From Candidatus Gastranaerophilales bacterium (GTDB lineage Bacteria; Cyanobacteriota; Vampirovibrionia; Gastranaerophilales; Gastranaerophilaceae), in contig CALUVV010000012.1 of the NCBI GenBank assembly GCA_944324305.1, positions 1 to 60,761 on the forward strand: a stretch of DNA of 60,761 bases, given 5' to 3'. Shown here piece by piece: positions 8,838 to 17,389 of the stretch (positions within the stretch are counted from its first letter, which is position 1; each line of letters begins with the position of its first letter). The translations under genes and the position numbers were made by a program. The notes beneath the pieces are model-generated. The model was not told the origin of the DNA. It saw nothing but the letters and a program-made list of their open reading frames with translations, and made no database searches.

Positions 8838-10214
8838 ATGTCAGTCGTCATAATGATTTTACTCATAGGTCTTTTAATTCTTGTTCATGAATTAGGGCAT
8901 CTCGGTGCAGCTTTGCTTTTTAAAGTTAAAGTCGATAAATTCGGTATCGGCTTGCCGATAGGCCCGACACTGTGGGAAAAGAAAGTCGGAAATATTACAT
9001 TAATTGTTCACGCGTTTCTTTTCGGCGGTTACGTATCATTCCCCGATGATGACAAAGATTCGGATTTACCGCAAAATTCTCCCGACAGATTAATGAACAA
9101 ACCAATCTGGCAGAGGGCAATAATCTTTTCTGCAGGTGTTATTGCAAACGTAATCTGTGCTTATGTGCTTGTACTTTTGACAGCGGCTTTGTGGCATAAC
9201 ATGCCGTCAGGAAAATTTGATATATACGTTAATGACATAGTCGCGCCGAAAGAAGCAAGTGTTTGGCACTCAGGAATTAAAAAAGGCGATAAAATTATTG
9301 AAGTTAACGGAAGTCAGGTTAATACAAAATACGGGCTAAATCTTTACGCTCTATACAGCGCTTCTTTTGACGGCAAAACCAACGAAGGTTTAGCAGAGAA
9401 AAACTACGAATATCTCAAAAAACTTAACCCTGCCTTTACGGAAAATGAAATTATCCCTAGGGGTTTAATCGTAAAAATTCCCGAACAAATTCAAAAAGAG
9501 GAAAAAGTTGTTTTAAGCAGAAACGTCTTAAATGCAGTTGAGCTCTATAAACCTGATGAGACTAAACTTTCAGATGAACAAATCAAACTGCGTGACAAAT
9601 CAAAAGACCGAAAATTTATAGAAACTGACGGAACATTCAGCCTTAAAGATCTGGCATATGCACTATCTGACAGCGAAAGACCGCTTGATATAAAAGTATT
9701 ACGAAACGGCGAAGTAGTCGCACTTAAAACGGTTTATTCCGACAAAGACGGGCTTATCGGAATTACTCTTGACAGAAAAGAAGTTCTTATCCCGATTACA
9801 GGGGTAAAATCCGCGCTTTCTGCAAGCTGGAATTACCTTTACAACGAAACAAAATCAATGATAATTGTTTTAAAACAATTATTTACGGGCAAAATTCCGC
9901 TCAAAAATATGCACGGAGTAGTATTAATCACTAAAATGGGCGGTGATATTATAAGCAGCGAAGGAATTTTCTACGGAATTCTTCTGACCGCGGTAATATC
10001 AATGAACCTTGCAATATTGAATATTTTACCGATACCTGCGCTTGACGGGGGACATCTGTTATTTTTATTTATCGAAAAAATTCAGGGAAAACCTGTTGAT
10101 GAAGAAATTGCAAATAAAATAATGACGGTATTTTTCTCATTATTAATACTTCTTCTGGTATTCGTGCTGTTCAATGACATTTATGTTCTTGTAAAACCGT
10201 TCTTTACCAAATAA
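8838..10214 (+). CDS. rseP: Site-2 intramembrane metalloprotease RseP
   Basis: 458 residues. The zinc site HELGH is at 17-21 in the first membrane helix, and the third ligand is in NILPIPALDGGHLL (395-408). A PDZ domain (about 135-185) and an inserted charged stretch (190-290) lie between. The family cuts membrane-bound anti-sigma factors and signal-peptide remnants. SD GAGAGGG lies upstream. No partner anti-sigma gene is next to it. Convergent with the YihY gene. Confidence 0.93.
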   Translation: MSVVIMILLIGLLILVHELGHLGAALLFKVKVDKFGIGLPIGPTLWEKKVGNITLIVHAFLFGGYVSFPDDDKDSDLPQNSPDRLMNKPIWQRAIIFSAGVIANVICAYVLVLLTAALWHNMPSGKFDIYVNDIVAPKEASVWHSGIKKGDKIIEVNGSQVNTKYGLNLYALYSASFDGKTNEGLAEKNYEYLKKLNPAFTENEIIPRGLIVKIPEQIQKEEKVVLSRNVLNAVELYKPDETKLSDEQIKLRDKSKDRKFIETDGTFSLKDLAYALSDSERPLDIKVLRNGEVVALKTVYSDKDGLIGITLDRKEVLIPITGVKSALSASWNYLYNETKSMIIVLKQLFTGKIPLKNMHGVVLITKMGGDIISSEGIFYGILLTAVISMNLAILNILPIPALDGGHLLFLFIEKIQGKPVDEEIANKIMTVFFSLLILLLVFVLFNDIYVLVKPFFTK

Positions 10215-10216
10215 AA

Positions 10217-11146
10217 TTATTTGTCATCAGTTTTTTTGACTTTTTGAACAATTTTTTCTATAACGGAAAGCTTTGCAAAATCATCTCTGATTTCCTGAGC
10301 TTTACGTTCAAGCTGGTTATAAACCTGGGAATTTATTTCGCCGCCTATAAGGATTAAAACGGATGTGTAATAAAGCCAGACCATAAGAACAGCAAACGCT
10401 CCGATTGTTCCGTAAACCATGTTATAAGTTTTCAAATTGTTCACGTAAATCGAAAACCCCCAGGAACCTATTAACCAGAAAGTTGTAAAAAACCATGTTC
10501 CCGGAATTGCACTTTTTCTTTTAAATCTTTCGTTTCCTTTTAAATCAGGCAGAATATAATAACTTAAGAAAGCCATAAAGAATAACGCAGCAAAAGCAAC
10601 AGGCCAACGCAGAGTAAGCAGTGTTATCGCAACACCTTTTGACATATGAAAATGACTTACCATAAGATTTATAATCGCTTTGCCGAATACAATAAGGTTT
10701 ATACTCAAAAACATTACCATAGTGTCAACAAAAACCATAAGTAATGATAACGCACGCGTATAAATTAAATTTCGTGTCTCCGTAACCTTATAAGCTCTGT
10801 TTAACCCTTTCAGCACAACGGCAATACCGTTTGTAGACAACACAAGAGTTACACAAATACCTATAACCGCCATTAATCTTCCGTGGGAAAAAATCATCGC
10901 TTCCGAAAGCACTGTAACAATCAAATCCATTGCCTGCTCCGGCATAAAGGTTGCAAGAAATCTTAATATCGGTGTCATTAAAGCCTTATTTCCCATCCAC
11001 CCGAAAACGGCAGTAAGAAACAACATAAATGGAAAAATTCCGATTACCATCATAAATCCCATTTCAGCGGCCATCCCGTAGAAATCATTTTTTATGACAG
11101 ATATAACTAATCTTTTTACACCTCTGATAAAAACTTTAAAGTTCAT
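10217..11146 (-). CDS. YihY/BrkB-family inner-membrane protein
   Basis: 309 residues from the ATG at 11146. The longer ORF start at 11260 is rejected because it would overlap the upstream gene by over 120 nt. The chosen ATG overlaps the DHH gene end by 11 nt, suggesting coupled translation. About six membrane helices and the family segments NDFYGMAAEMGFMMVIGIFP and MVYGTIGAFAVLMVWLYYTS are visible, with a charged cytoplasmic tail. The family was once called RNase BN in error; its transport or envelope role is unsettled. Confidence 0.9.
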   Translation of the reverse strand: MNFKVFIRGVKRLVISVIKNDFYGMAAEMGFMMVIGIFPFMLFLTAVFGWMGNKALMTPILRFLATFMPEQAMDLIVTVLSEAMIFSHGRLMAVIGICVTLVLSTNGIAVVLKGLNRAYKVTETRNLIYTRALSLLMVFVDTMVMFLSINLIVFGKAIINLMVSHFHMSKGVAITLLTLRWPVAFAALFFMAFLSYYILPDLKGNERFKRKSAIPGTWFFTTFWLIGSWGFSIYVNNLKTYNMVYGTIGAFAVLMVWLYYTSVLILIGGEINSQVYNQLERKAQEIRDDFAKLSVIEKIVQKVKKTDDK

Positions 11147-12101
11147 GTTTATTAATTTCTTCCAGTATTTTTTCTGCTGCTTGTTCGACAGGCGCTTTAA
11201 TCGTACATCCTGCCGCAAATTTATGTCCGCCGCCTCCGAAAACACCGCATATTTCAGCAACGTCAGCGAATTTACTGCGCATTGAAATTTTTGTACCGCC
11301 CGATTTCATTTCTTTGGCAACAAATGCTATTCTTGTGGTTACTATGGCGCGAAGTTTTTCTGTTAAGCCTTCCATGCAATCATCACCTGCAGAGAATTTT
11401 TCCATATCCTTTTTATAAACAAGCGTATATGCTATTTTATCGTTATTAAGAAACTTTGCCTTGCTTATGCAGTGCGCCTGAAACATTACAAGAGTTTTTG
11501 AATCCGATTCATAAACCTTTTTATAAATATCAGAAGGCTGAACACCGATTTGTACAAGTTTTGCGGCAGCCTCAAAGGTCGACGGCTTTGTATTATCAAA
11601 TCTGAATGAGCCTGTATCGGTTAAAATTGCCGTATAAAGACAAATTGCCGTATCGAGATTAATTTTCCAATTCATACGGTTAAAGCATTCAAACAAAACC
11701 TCTCCTGTCGAACTTGCGCCGGGATTGATAAAATTCAAATTTCCATACGCGTTGTTTGTCTTATGATGATCAATATTTATGTTAAACTTTGCTTTTTCAA
11801 AAAGAATTTTAGCGTCACAAATTCTGTCAACAGAGGCTACATCAACATTTATAACTAAATGATACTCTCTTGATTTATCAACATCATCAAGATGCTTTAC
11901 ATCTGACAAATGCGGAAGATACGAATAAACATCGGGAATTTTTGAAATTGCAAGCATATCGCATCTTTTTTTATAATTTTCAAGAATTGCCGAGTACAAT
12001 CCGCACATTGAGCCTAATGTGTCTCCGTCAGGGTTAACGTGTGAAATTATCAATATATTTTTGGACGATTTTATGATATCATTTAATTTAGAATAATCCA
12101 T
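11136..12101 (-). CDS. nrnA: DHH/DHHA1 phosphoesterase, NrnA-like nanoRNase
   Basis: 321 residues. Motif I is SHVNPDGDTLGS (20-31), the DHH motif is NIDHHKTN (109-116), and the substrate-binding GGGGHKFAAGC lies near the C-terminus in the DHHA1 domain. NrnA-like enzymes degrade 2-5-nt RNAs and dephosphorylate pAp. It is followed by the YihY gene with an 11-nt overlap. Confidence 0.9.
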   Translation of the reverse strand: MDYSKLNDIIKSSKNILIISHVNPDGDTLGSMCGLYSAILENYKKRCDMLAISKIPDVYSYLPHLSDVKHLDDVDKSREYHLVINVDVASVDRICDAKILFEKAKFNINIDHHKTNNAYGNLNFINPGASSTGEVLFECFNRMNWKINLDTAICLYTAILTDTGSFRFDNTKPSTFEAAAKLVQIGVQPSDIYKKVYESDSKTLVMFQAHCISKAKFLNNDKIAYTLVYKKDMEKFSAGDDCMEGLTEKLRAIVTTRIAFVAKEMKSGGTKISMRSKFADVAEICGVFGGGGHKFAAGCTIKAPVEQAAEKILEEINKHEL

Positions 12102-12137
12102 TTTATAAGTTTAACATAAAAAAGTCAGGTTTCAAAA

Positions 12138-12464
12138 TTGAAAAAGGTTCTCTACACAGATTTCGTAACAACAGAATCGCTTGTTGAAGTTCTGCTTGAA
12201 AAAAAGGAAATTAAAAAAGCTATAACGCGCAATAATCTGTATAAATTCTGGGAAAAGATTGCGGGTTCAAAATTTGCGAAAAAATCAAAACCCTATTCAA
12301 TGATGGGCGGCGGAGTAATGGTAATTGCCTGTGAAAACGCAATTGTAGCACAGGAATTGACATTAAGAAAAACACAGCTTCTTGTAAAATTCGAACCGTA
12401 CCTGAAATCTTTAAAATTAAATGTAAAAGACCTGCGTTTTGACCCTAAACGCTGGGAAACATAA
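12138..12464 (+). CDS. DUF721/DciA-like helicase-loading protein
   Basis: 108 residues. The start is TTG, with no better codon in frame. The DUF721 pattern is visible: LYKFWEKIAGSKFAKKSKPYS, then GGGVMVIACENAIVAQELTLRK, then LLVKFEPYL and VKDLRF. DciA loads the replicative helicase DnaB in bacteria that lack DnaC. Family membership rests on pattern only, so the replication role is inferred. An intrinsic terminator follows. Confidence 0.75.
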   Translation: MKKVLYTDFVTTESLVEVLLEKKEIKKAITRNNLYKFWEKIAGSKFAKKSKPYSMMGGGVMVIACENAIVAQELTLRKTQLLVKFEPYLKSLKLNVKDLRFDPKRWET

Positions 12465-12470
12465 AAGAGA

Positions 12471-12495
12471 AAGGCTCCGGCATTTAGGAGCCTTT
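12471..12495 (+). terminator. Intrinsic terminator after DciA-like gene
   Basis: AAGGCTCC (12471-12478) pairs with GGAGCCTT (12487-12494), 8-nt loop, then TT-rich sequence. The T tract is short. Confidence 0.65.
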
Positions 12496-12541
12496 AATAC
12501 TAACTCACAAATTAAATTTGATACTATAGAGCAATTTGGAG

Positions 12542-13978
12542 TCAGAAGAAAAATTTAACAGGAGCAACAGCTTTCACCGAACAAGTTCCGCTCAAGCATA
12601 ATTTCGGCTGATTTCCGCAATACGGGGTCAAAGGGCCGACATAACCGGCTGCACATGCACCCTCTTTGAAGCTTACACTTTTAGCAAGCCATTTAATAAC
12701 ACGTTTACCCTGTTCGTTGAAAGTTTCATTTTCAACACTTACCGCAAGATGGCGTGTGCTGTTACCGCCTAGTTCATCTTTATAAACAGGAATTACACGC
12801 CCTGAAAGCGTTACATAAAACGGAAAAACATCTTCCCAGAGTTTAGAGCCTCCTTTAACACCGTCTACATCGGCATAAATTGTATAACCCCATGAATTAA
12901 TATTATCTACCCCATCGTAAGAACCGCCCTGAATATTATCAGCTAATTCGGCAATTGATGAAGGGTTTTGGCGGACATTATACAGCCTTATTCCGTTACG
13001 AAGTGTTAAATCAGGTGTTAAAGTACTAAAATCATTTGTTTCTTGAGATATTGCATCACCTTTGCAATCGTTTGTTCCTGAACGTGTATTAGAATATGAA
13101 GCAAAAAGCTTGCAGAAATTTTCTCCCTTTCTAGGCACAGTCCGTGGAGTTGGAACACATTTACAATCAACAGGCGCATTATTCCATTGATATCCGTCAG
13201 AGCAGGAAGGCGGGAAGGGTGTAATGTTTTTCCAGGCGCAGGTTAAAGCATCAAATTCTTTACCCCGGCAATATTGAATTTCTTTTTCCGTTTCAAAAGG
13301 CAATTCACAGGCAGGAGGTTCAGGCTCCGGCTCTTTGACTTCACTTGAAAGAAAAACATTAACTGCTCCCCAGCCGCACTGCTGTTCATTATCAGTATCA
13401 TGGCAAGCACTTAAAGGCTGCCAATCACCGCTTCCCCAATAAAAAGAGCATAATGAATCTTGTGTAATAATACTCGCATATTGACCCGGCGGTATTAAAT
13501 CTTTAATTTTATCTAAAACCTTACTAATACCTGTTGAAGTAGTCAATTGCCCTTTAGTAATATACAGCCCGTACGGTATAGCATTTCCTATACTGCACAT
13601 TTGAGAGGTAATACCGTATTCACCCGCATGCTGTTCGCAATTAAAATTATGTACCTGACACGAATCAACAAGTTCATAATTATAACAATAAACAGCTCCA
13701 TCCGGTGCGGTTTCAGAATAAAAACAATCATCAGAAGCGGCATATACGGGTTGGTTAAATAATGTCATAATATAATCGGTATTTTTTATGTCAAAATCGG
13801 CAAGCATTTCCGCAGCAACTTTGCGAATTGTATTATAAGCAGAATAGTATGTATAAGAAATAATATTATTAAGCTTTGCTTTGGTTATTTGTATACTTAT
13901 TGCAGCTATAACAGCAATAATTAACATTACAACAATAATTTCAGCAAGCGTATATGCAAATTTATATTTCTTGAGCAT
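12542..13978 (-). CDS. Large Cys-rich prepilin-like protein (class with divergent HTH)
   Basis: 478 residues. SD AAAGGAG lies 6 nt before the ATG. The leader MLKKYKFA is followed by YTLAEIIVVMLIIAVIAAISI, the prepilin N-helix with Glu at +5 and Ala instead of Gly at -1. The large extracellular domain has more than 20 Cys, consistent with disulphides. It is much longer than a major pilin, so it may be a tip or minor pseudopilin. It has no homopolymer tract. Divergent from the small HTH gene at 14109. Its promoter is TTGACA-N17-CATAAT with an inverted repeat directly after the -10. Confidence 0.85.
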   Translation of the reverse strand: MLKKYKFAYTLAEIIVVMLIIAVIAAISIQITKAKLNNIISYTYYSAYNTIRKVAAEMLADFDIKNTDYIMTLFNQPVYAASDDCFYSETAPDGAVYCYNYELVDSCQVHNFNCEQHAGEYGITSQMCSIGNAIPYGLYITKGQLTTSTGISKVLDKIKDLIPPGQYASIITQDSLCSFYWGSGDWQPLSACHDTDNEQQCGWGAVNVFLSSEVKEPEPEPPACELPFETEKEIQYCRGKEFDALTCAWKNITPFPPSCSDGYQWNNAPVDCKCVPTPRTVPRKGENFCKLFASYSNTRSGTNDCKGDAISQETNDFSTLTPDLTLRNGIRLYNVRQNPSSIAELADNIQGGSYDGVDNINSWGYTIYADVDGVKGGSKLWEDVFPFYVTLSGRVIPVYKDELGGNSTRHLAVSVENETFNEQGKRVIKWLAKSVSFKEGACAAGYVGPLTPYCGNQPKLCLSGTCSVKAVAPVKFFF

Positions 13979-13999
13979 ACAATTCTCCTTTAGATTTAT

Positions 14000-14063
14000 A
14001 AAAGTATTTTTTTATAATTAAAATAATACTTTTAATTATGCAACATTATTTTTATTTTGTCAA
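14000..14063 (-). promoter_or_regulatory. Promoter and operator-like repeat of prepilin A
   Basis: Reading leftward: TTGACA (14058-14063), 17-nt spacer, CATAAT (14035-14040). Immediately downstream is a 9-bp inverted repeat, AAAAGTATT (14000-14008) and AATACTTTT (14025-14033). The position fits a repressor site at the transcription start. The HTH protein encoded divergently at 14109 is the likely binder (inference). Confidence 0.7.
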
Positions 14064-14108
14064 CCTGTCGCTGATATTCCCCAAATATTACATATATAAT
14101 TTATTTGT

Positions 14109-14342
14109 ATGCAGAACGGTAATTTAAAAAAAATTGATGCAAAAAAAGAAGTTAAAGTAATGCTCTCAAAAAAAGCATGGACAATGAAAATGCTTGCCGA
14201 AAAACTATCACAGGCAAGCGGAAAATACTATTCTCCTCAAAATTTAAACTACCGTCTTGCTCAAAATAAACTTAAATTATACGAAATGGGTTATATCTGC
14301 CAAATTCTCGGGTTTAAATTAGAATTTACCGAAGAAGTTTAA
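14109..14342 (+). CDS. Small HTH-like protein divergent from prepilin A
   Basis: 77 residues. The pattern MLAEKLSQ, SPQNLNYRLAQ, YICQILGFKLEF aligns with the products at 16331-16576 and 38316-38549, defining one small family with a C-terminal ILGY(D/K)L-type strand. It looks like a degenerate XRE-type HTH. There is no SD. TATAAT (14095-14100) is 8 nt before the ATG, so the mRNA is probably leaderless or nearly so. The conserved divergent position beside prepilin genes suggests a dedicated repressor (inference). Confidence 0.7.
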   Translation: MQNGNLKKIDAKKEVKVMLSKKAWTMKMLAEKLSQASGKYYSPQNLNYRLAQNKLKLYEMGYICQILGFKLEFTEEV

Positions 14343-14376
14343 AACAAGCATTATATAAGGTTTTTTGCATTTTTAT

Positions 14377-14405
14377 TTGACAATTGACCCTCAAATTTAT
14401 ATAAT
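14377..14405 (+). promoter_or_regulatory. Consensus leaderless promoter of hisS
   Basis: TTGACA (14377-14382), 17-nt spacer, TATAAT (14400-14405), then 6 nt to the ATG at 14412. Transcription should start at or within a base of the start codon. No SD exists. Confidence 0.8.
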
Positions 14406-14411
14406 AATTTT

Positions 14412-15653
14412 ATGACTAAAATGATTAAAGTGCTTAAAGGAACAAAAGACATTTTACCTCAGGAAGTTGAACAATGGCATAAACTTGAGAAAAATGCGCT
14501 GGAAATATTTACCCGTTACGGATATAAAGAAATAAGAACTCCTATTTTTGAAGTTACGGAATTGTTTGCACGCGGTGTTGGAGATACGACCGATATTGTT
14601 AACAAAGAAATGTACACTTTTGAAAAAAGCGGCCGCTCAATAACTCTCCGCCCCGAAAATACTGCAGGCGTAGTCCGCTCGTTCATTGAAAACGGAATGG
14701 CAAGACTTTCAGCTCCCGTTAAGCTCTGGTATAAAGGACCGATGTTCAGATACGAACGCCCGCAGGCAGGCAGACAAAGACAATTCCATCAGGTCGGTGT
14801 TGAAATGTTCGGAATTAAAGAACCCGCAGCAGATGCGGAAGTTATACTTTTAGCCGTAGATTATTTGAAGTCACTCGGATTAAACGATTTGGAAGTCGAA
14901 ATAAATTCCCTCGGCTGCCCGAAATGCAGAGAAGAATATAAAAAAAGAATTAAAGAAGTTTTAAAACCGGAACTTGAAAATCTTTGCGAAGATTGCCAAA
15001 ACCGCTACGAAAAAAATCCTTTAAGACTTCTGGACTGCAAAGTTGATTCCTGCAAAGAAATTTTCGCAAAACCCGAAATCCAAAAAGTTATTCAATCGGA
15101 TTTCATCTGTGAAGAATGCGCACAGCACTATAAAGAATTAAAATCATATTTAGATAAATTAAAAATAAAATATATTGAAAACAAACTTCTTGTAAGAGGT
15201 TTGGATTACTATAACAGAACCGTTTTTGAGATTAAGTCCAATAATCTCGGCTCGCAAAACGCAGTCTGCGGAGGCGGAAGATATGACAGTCTTGTCAAAA
15301 ACCTCGGCGGCGAAGATACGCCTGCTGTAGGCTGGGCTATGGGTATGGAAAGATTAAATTCGCTCCTTCCCGAAATTGAACCGCAAAAGCTTGACGGATA
15401 CATTGTTTCGAACTCACCTGCCGACGCATTTGAACTTGCCGAAGAACTCAGAGCGAAGGGGCTTAATATAGAATTTGACCTTGCAAATAAAAAATTCACC
15501 AAACAGCTTGAAAAAGCATCGAAAACCGCAAGGTTTGCACTTATACTGGGTGAAGATGAGATTAAGGCAAATAAAGTATCTGTCAAAAATCTGGAAACAT
15601 CAGAACAGGTTACGATTGACAGAAATGATGTTACCGATAAAATAAAAGGATAA
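14412..15653 (+). CDS. hisS: Histidyl-tRNA synthetase
   Basis: 413 residues, normal for HisRS. Class II motif 1 is around FTRYGYKEIRTPIFE, motif 2 is KLWYKGPMFRYERPQAGRQRQFHQ, the histidine motifs are LVRGLDYYNRTVFE and the following GGGRYD, and motif 3 is AVGWAMGMERL. The anticodon-binding domain is at the C-terminus. A Cys-rich insertion (ECQNR-like, about 175-235) is present. It has a perfect promoter with the -10 6 nt before the ATG and no SD. A nucleotidyltransferase-like gene follows after 3 nt. Confidence 0.96.
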   Translation: MTKMIKVLKGTKDILPQEVEQWHKLEKNALEIFTRYGYKEIRTPIFEVTELFARGVGDTTDIVNKEMYTFEKSGRSITLRPENTAGVVRSFIENGMARLSAPVKLWYKGPMFRYERPQAGRQRQFHQVGVEMFGIKEPAADAEVILLAVDYLKSLGLNDLEVEINSLGCPKCREEYKKRIKEVLKPELENLCEDCQNRYEKNPLRLLDCKVDSCKEIFAKPEIQKVIQSDFICEECAQHYKELKSYLDKLKIKYIENKLLVRGLDYYNRTVFEIKSNNLGSQNAVCGGGRYDSLVKNLGGEDTPAVGWAMGMERLNSLLPEIEPQKLDGYIVSNSPADAFELAEELRAKGLNIEFDLANKKFTKQLEKASKTARFALILGEDEIKANKVSVKNLETSEQVTIDRNDVTDKIKG

Positions 15654-15656
15654 ATT

Positions 15657-16013
15657 ATGACTAATTCTGTTGATCAAGTAATCGCAAAAATCGCATTCGC
15701 TTTTAATCGTATTTTTAACGATTTCAAAGGCATTTATTTATTCGGCGTACACACCGACGGAAAACTTCACGAAGATGAAGACATAGAGCTTGCCGCAATT
15801 TTTGACATTGAAGATAAATCAAAAAGAGAACAAATCTGGCCGATTATCGGTAAAATTGAAACAGAAATGGATGTATGTATTGATTTGTATCCATACACCG
15901 AGGAAAGCTTTAAAAAAGACGAAGAGATTTATAACGAGGTTATGGAAGAAGGAATTTTCTATAACAACAAAGGGCAGCGTGCCGCTGCACCCGACAATCA
16001 GGGTTTGAAATAA
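15657..16013 (+). CDS. Nucleotidyltransferase-like protein, degenerate active site
   Basis: 118 residues with an MNT-type fold pattern: IYLFGVHTDGKLHEDEDIELAAIFD matches the GS...DxD region, and DVCIDLYPY the third acidic strand. The usual GS is GV and the DxD is DIE, so activity is doubtful. SD AAAGGA lies upstream. It is 3 nt after hisS and likely in the same transcript. Function unknown; stand-alone MNT domains occur in toxin-antitoxin pairs but no HEPN partner is adjacent. Confidence 0.6.
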   Translation: MTNSVDQVIAKIAFAFNRIFNDFKGIYLFGVHTDGKLHEDEDIELAAIFDIEDKSKREQIWPIIGKIETEMDVCIDLYPYTEESFKKDEEIYNEVMEEGIFYNNKGQRAAAPDNQGLK

Positions 16014-16037
16014 ACTTATACAATCTAAACTAAAGAA

Positions 16038-16053
16038 GGAGCGTAGCCGCTCC
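16038..16053 (+). other. GC-rich stem-loop between small genes
   Basis: GGAGCG (16038-16043) pairs with CGCTCC (16048-16053), loop TAGC. There is no T tract, so it is not a clear terminator; possibly an RNA processing or stability element of the hisS transcript. Confidence 0.4.
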
Positions 16054-16101
16054 ATGCACCTATAAAGATTTAATTATAACTATAAAAAAGAGGTAACAAA
16101 A

Positions 16102-16302
16102 ATGAGTCAAATTACAATTCGTTCAGACAGAAAAGACGATTACAAATTCTATTACAAAGGCGATGAAGTCGTACTTGGCGCAGGAAAAATCATCAGTATC
16201 GCAAACGGGCTTGATGAAGTTGTACTTCCGACATGCGCAATGAAAATTATCAACAATCTTATCGTAATTAAAGAAGATGTTAAACACGACTGTGAAAAAT
16301 AG
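16102..16302 (+). CDS. Conserved-looking small protein, unknown
   Basis: 66 residues starting MSQITIRSDRKDDYKFYY. SD AAGAGG lies 8 nt upstream. Predicted as a small beta-rich, soluble protein. There is no signal peptide or membrane segment and no motif I recognise. It is followed by a strong bidirectional terminator. Real because of SD, compact intergenic spacing and terminator. Confidence 0.6.
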   Translation: MSQITIRSDRKDDYKFYYKGDEVVLGAGKIISIANGLDEVVLPTCAMKIINNLIVIKEDVKHDCEK

Positions 16303-16325
16303 AGAAAAATTAAATAGTTAACATA

Positions 16326-16355
16326 AAAACCTAAACTTCATTTGGTTTAGGTTTT
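16326..16355. terminator. Bidirectional intrinsic terminator
   Basis: AACCTAAAC and GTTTAGGTT form a 9-bp stem with A-rich and T-rich flanks on both sides. It ends the 66-residue gene (+) and overlaps the last codons of the HTH gene (-). Confidence 0.85.
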
Positions 16356-16576
16356 TTTCTTTTTTCAATAATTAAATCATATTCCAAAATATTACAGATT
16401 GCTTTAATATCTTTAAAAGTCAAATATTCTCTTTTTAATTTAGAAGAAAAATTAGCAGGTTTCGTATTTTTCCCATAGTACTCGTTCAATTTATCTGATA
16501 AGTCTTTTTGCAACATATATTCTTTGTTCAAAAGAAATTTTACCAGTTGAAAATCTTTCATATCATTAATAATCAT
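16331..16576 (-). CDS. Small HTH-like protein divergent from prepilin B
   Basis: 81 residues of the same family as 14109-14342 and 38316-38549: DLSDKLNEYYGK, KPANFSSKLKREYLTFKDIKAICNILEYDLII, then a basic tail. Promoter TTTACA (16606-16611 on this strand), 17-nt spacer, TATAAT (16583-16588), 6 nt before the ATG, with no SD: a leaderless layout. Its -35 lies inside the promoter of prepilin B, so one bound protein could affect both. Likely repressor of prepilin B and itself (inference). Confidence 0.72.
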   Translation of the reverse strand: MIINDMKDFQLVKFLLNKEYMLQKDLSDKLNEYYGKNTKPANFSSKLKREYLTFKDIKAICNILEYDLIIEKRKKPKPNEV

Positions 16577-16582
16577 CCTATC

Positions 16583-16644
16583 ATTATAATTTTCTTGACA
16601 TAACGTGTAAAATAAGTTACACTAATCTATATATAAATAGATTA
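16583..16644. promoter_or_regulatory. Interlocked divergent promoters with two inverted repeats (prepilin B)
   Basis: Rightward: TTGACA (16595-16600), N17, TACACT (16618-16623). Leftward: TTTACA (16606-16611), N17, TATAAT (16583-16588). Inverted repeat 1: GTGTAA (16605-16610) and TTACAC (16617-16622). Inverted repeat 2: TAATCTAT (16623-16630) and ATAGATTA (16637-16644), right after the rightward -10. Repeat 2 resembles the ATCTA...TAGAT site of prepilin C. Confidence 0.75.
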
Positions 16645-16685
16645 AATTACTTATATATAATTAAATTTATATTTATGAGGTGTTT

Positions 16686-17384
16686 ATGCTAAATAAAGCT
16701 TTTACTCTGGCAGAAGTATTAATTACTCTTGGTATTATAGGGGTAGTTGCAGCCTTGACAATTCCCGTTCTAATAGCAAACCACAGAGCAGCTGTCTTAG
16801 AAACAAGCCTTAAACAATCTTATTCCATTATTGGTCAAGCTCTGGAGATGTATATGGCTGATAACGGTACAAGATTCACTCCGGAAATTTCAAGTGGTGG
16901 TGAAACTAAATCCGTTTTAATGAAATATATAAAATCTGCACGTAACTGCGGCAGCGGTAACCGTGATGAAGGGGCTTGTATAGGGCACTATGATGATGAT
17001 GAAAAAACATCGAAACTATACAAAAATTTTAACGGGACACAGTATATAGACCTAACTAAATTTGATGATGGGCAATTCATTATGAACAATGGCAGTTTAG
17101 TAATGCTTGAAAACCAAGGGAATAGCCCTAATGTAGCTTATATTTTTATTTCAGTCGACGTCAACGGTTTTAATAAAAAACCAAATCGTCTCGGGCAAGA
17201 TTTATTTATGTTTGAATTAACAAAAAGTTCGGATGGCAAATTAGTACCTATGGGCGTCAGTAATTCATATTATAAAGACGAAAGTGCATACTGTTCATTA
17301 ACTTCACAGAACAAAATGAATGGTGCAAGCTGCACATACAAGGCTTTGACAGACAAAGATTTCTTTAAAAAATTACCGCACTAA
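16686..17384 (+). CDS. Prepilin-like protein B (class with divergent HTH)
   Basis: 232 residues from the ATG at 16686; the GTG at 16680 is part of the SD (GAGG, 16677-16680). The 5-residue leader MLNKA is followed by FTLAEVLITLGIIGVVAALT, a typical N-helix with Ala at -1 and Glu at +5. The rest is a globular domain ending with Cys pairs and the C-terminal KAFTDENYWK-like pattern (here KALTDKDFFKKLPH), closely like the product at 53100-53848. Exported by a type IV pilus or type II-like system encoded elsewhere. No homopolymer tract. Confidence 0.88.
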   Translation: MLNKAFTLAEVLITLGIIGVVAALTIPVLIANHRAAVLETSLKQSYSIIGQALEMYMADNGTRFTPEISSGGETKSVLMKYIKSARNCGSGNRDEGACIGHYDDDEKTSKLYKNFNGTQYIDLTKFDDGQFIMNNGSLVMLENQGNSPNVAYIFISVDVNGFNKKPNRLGQDLFMFELTKSSDGKLVPMGVSNSYYKDESAYCSLTSQNKMNGASCTYKALTDKDFFKKLPH

Positions 17385-17389
17385 ATTAA

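Noticed and set aside
11147..11260. Longer YihY start
   Set aside because: It would overlap the DHH gene by over 120 nt; the ATG at 11146 gives the usual family start with an 11-nt overlap.
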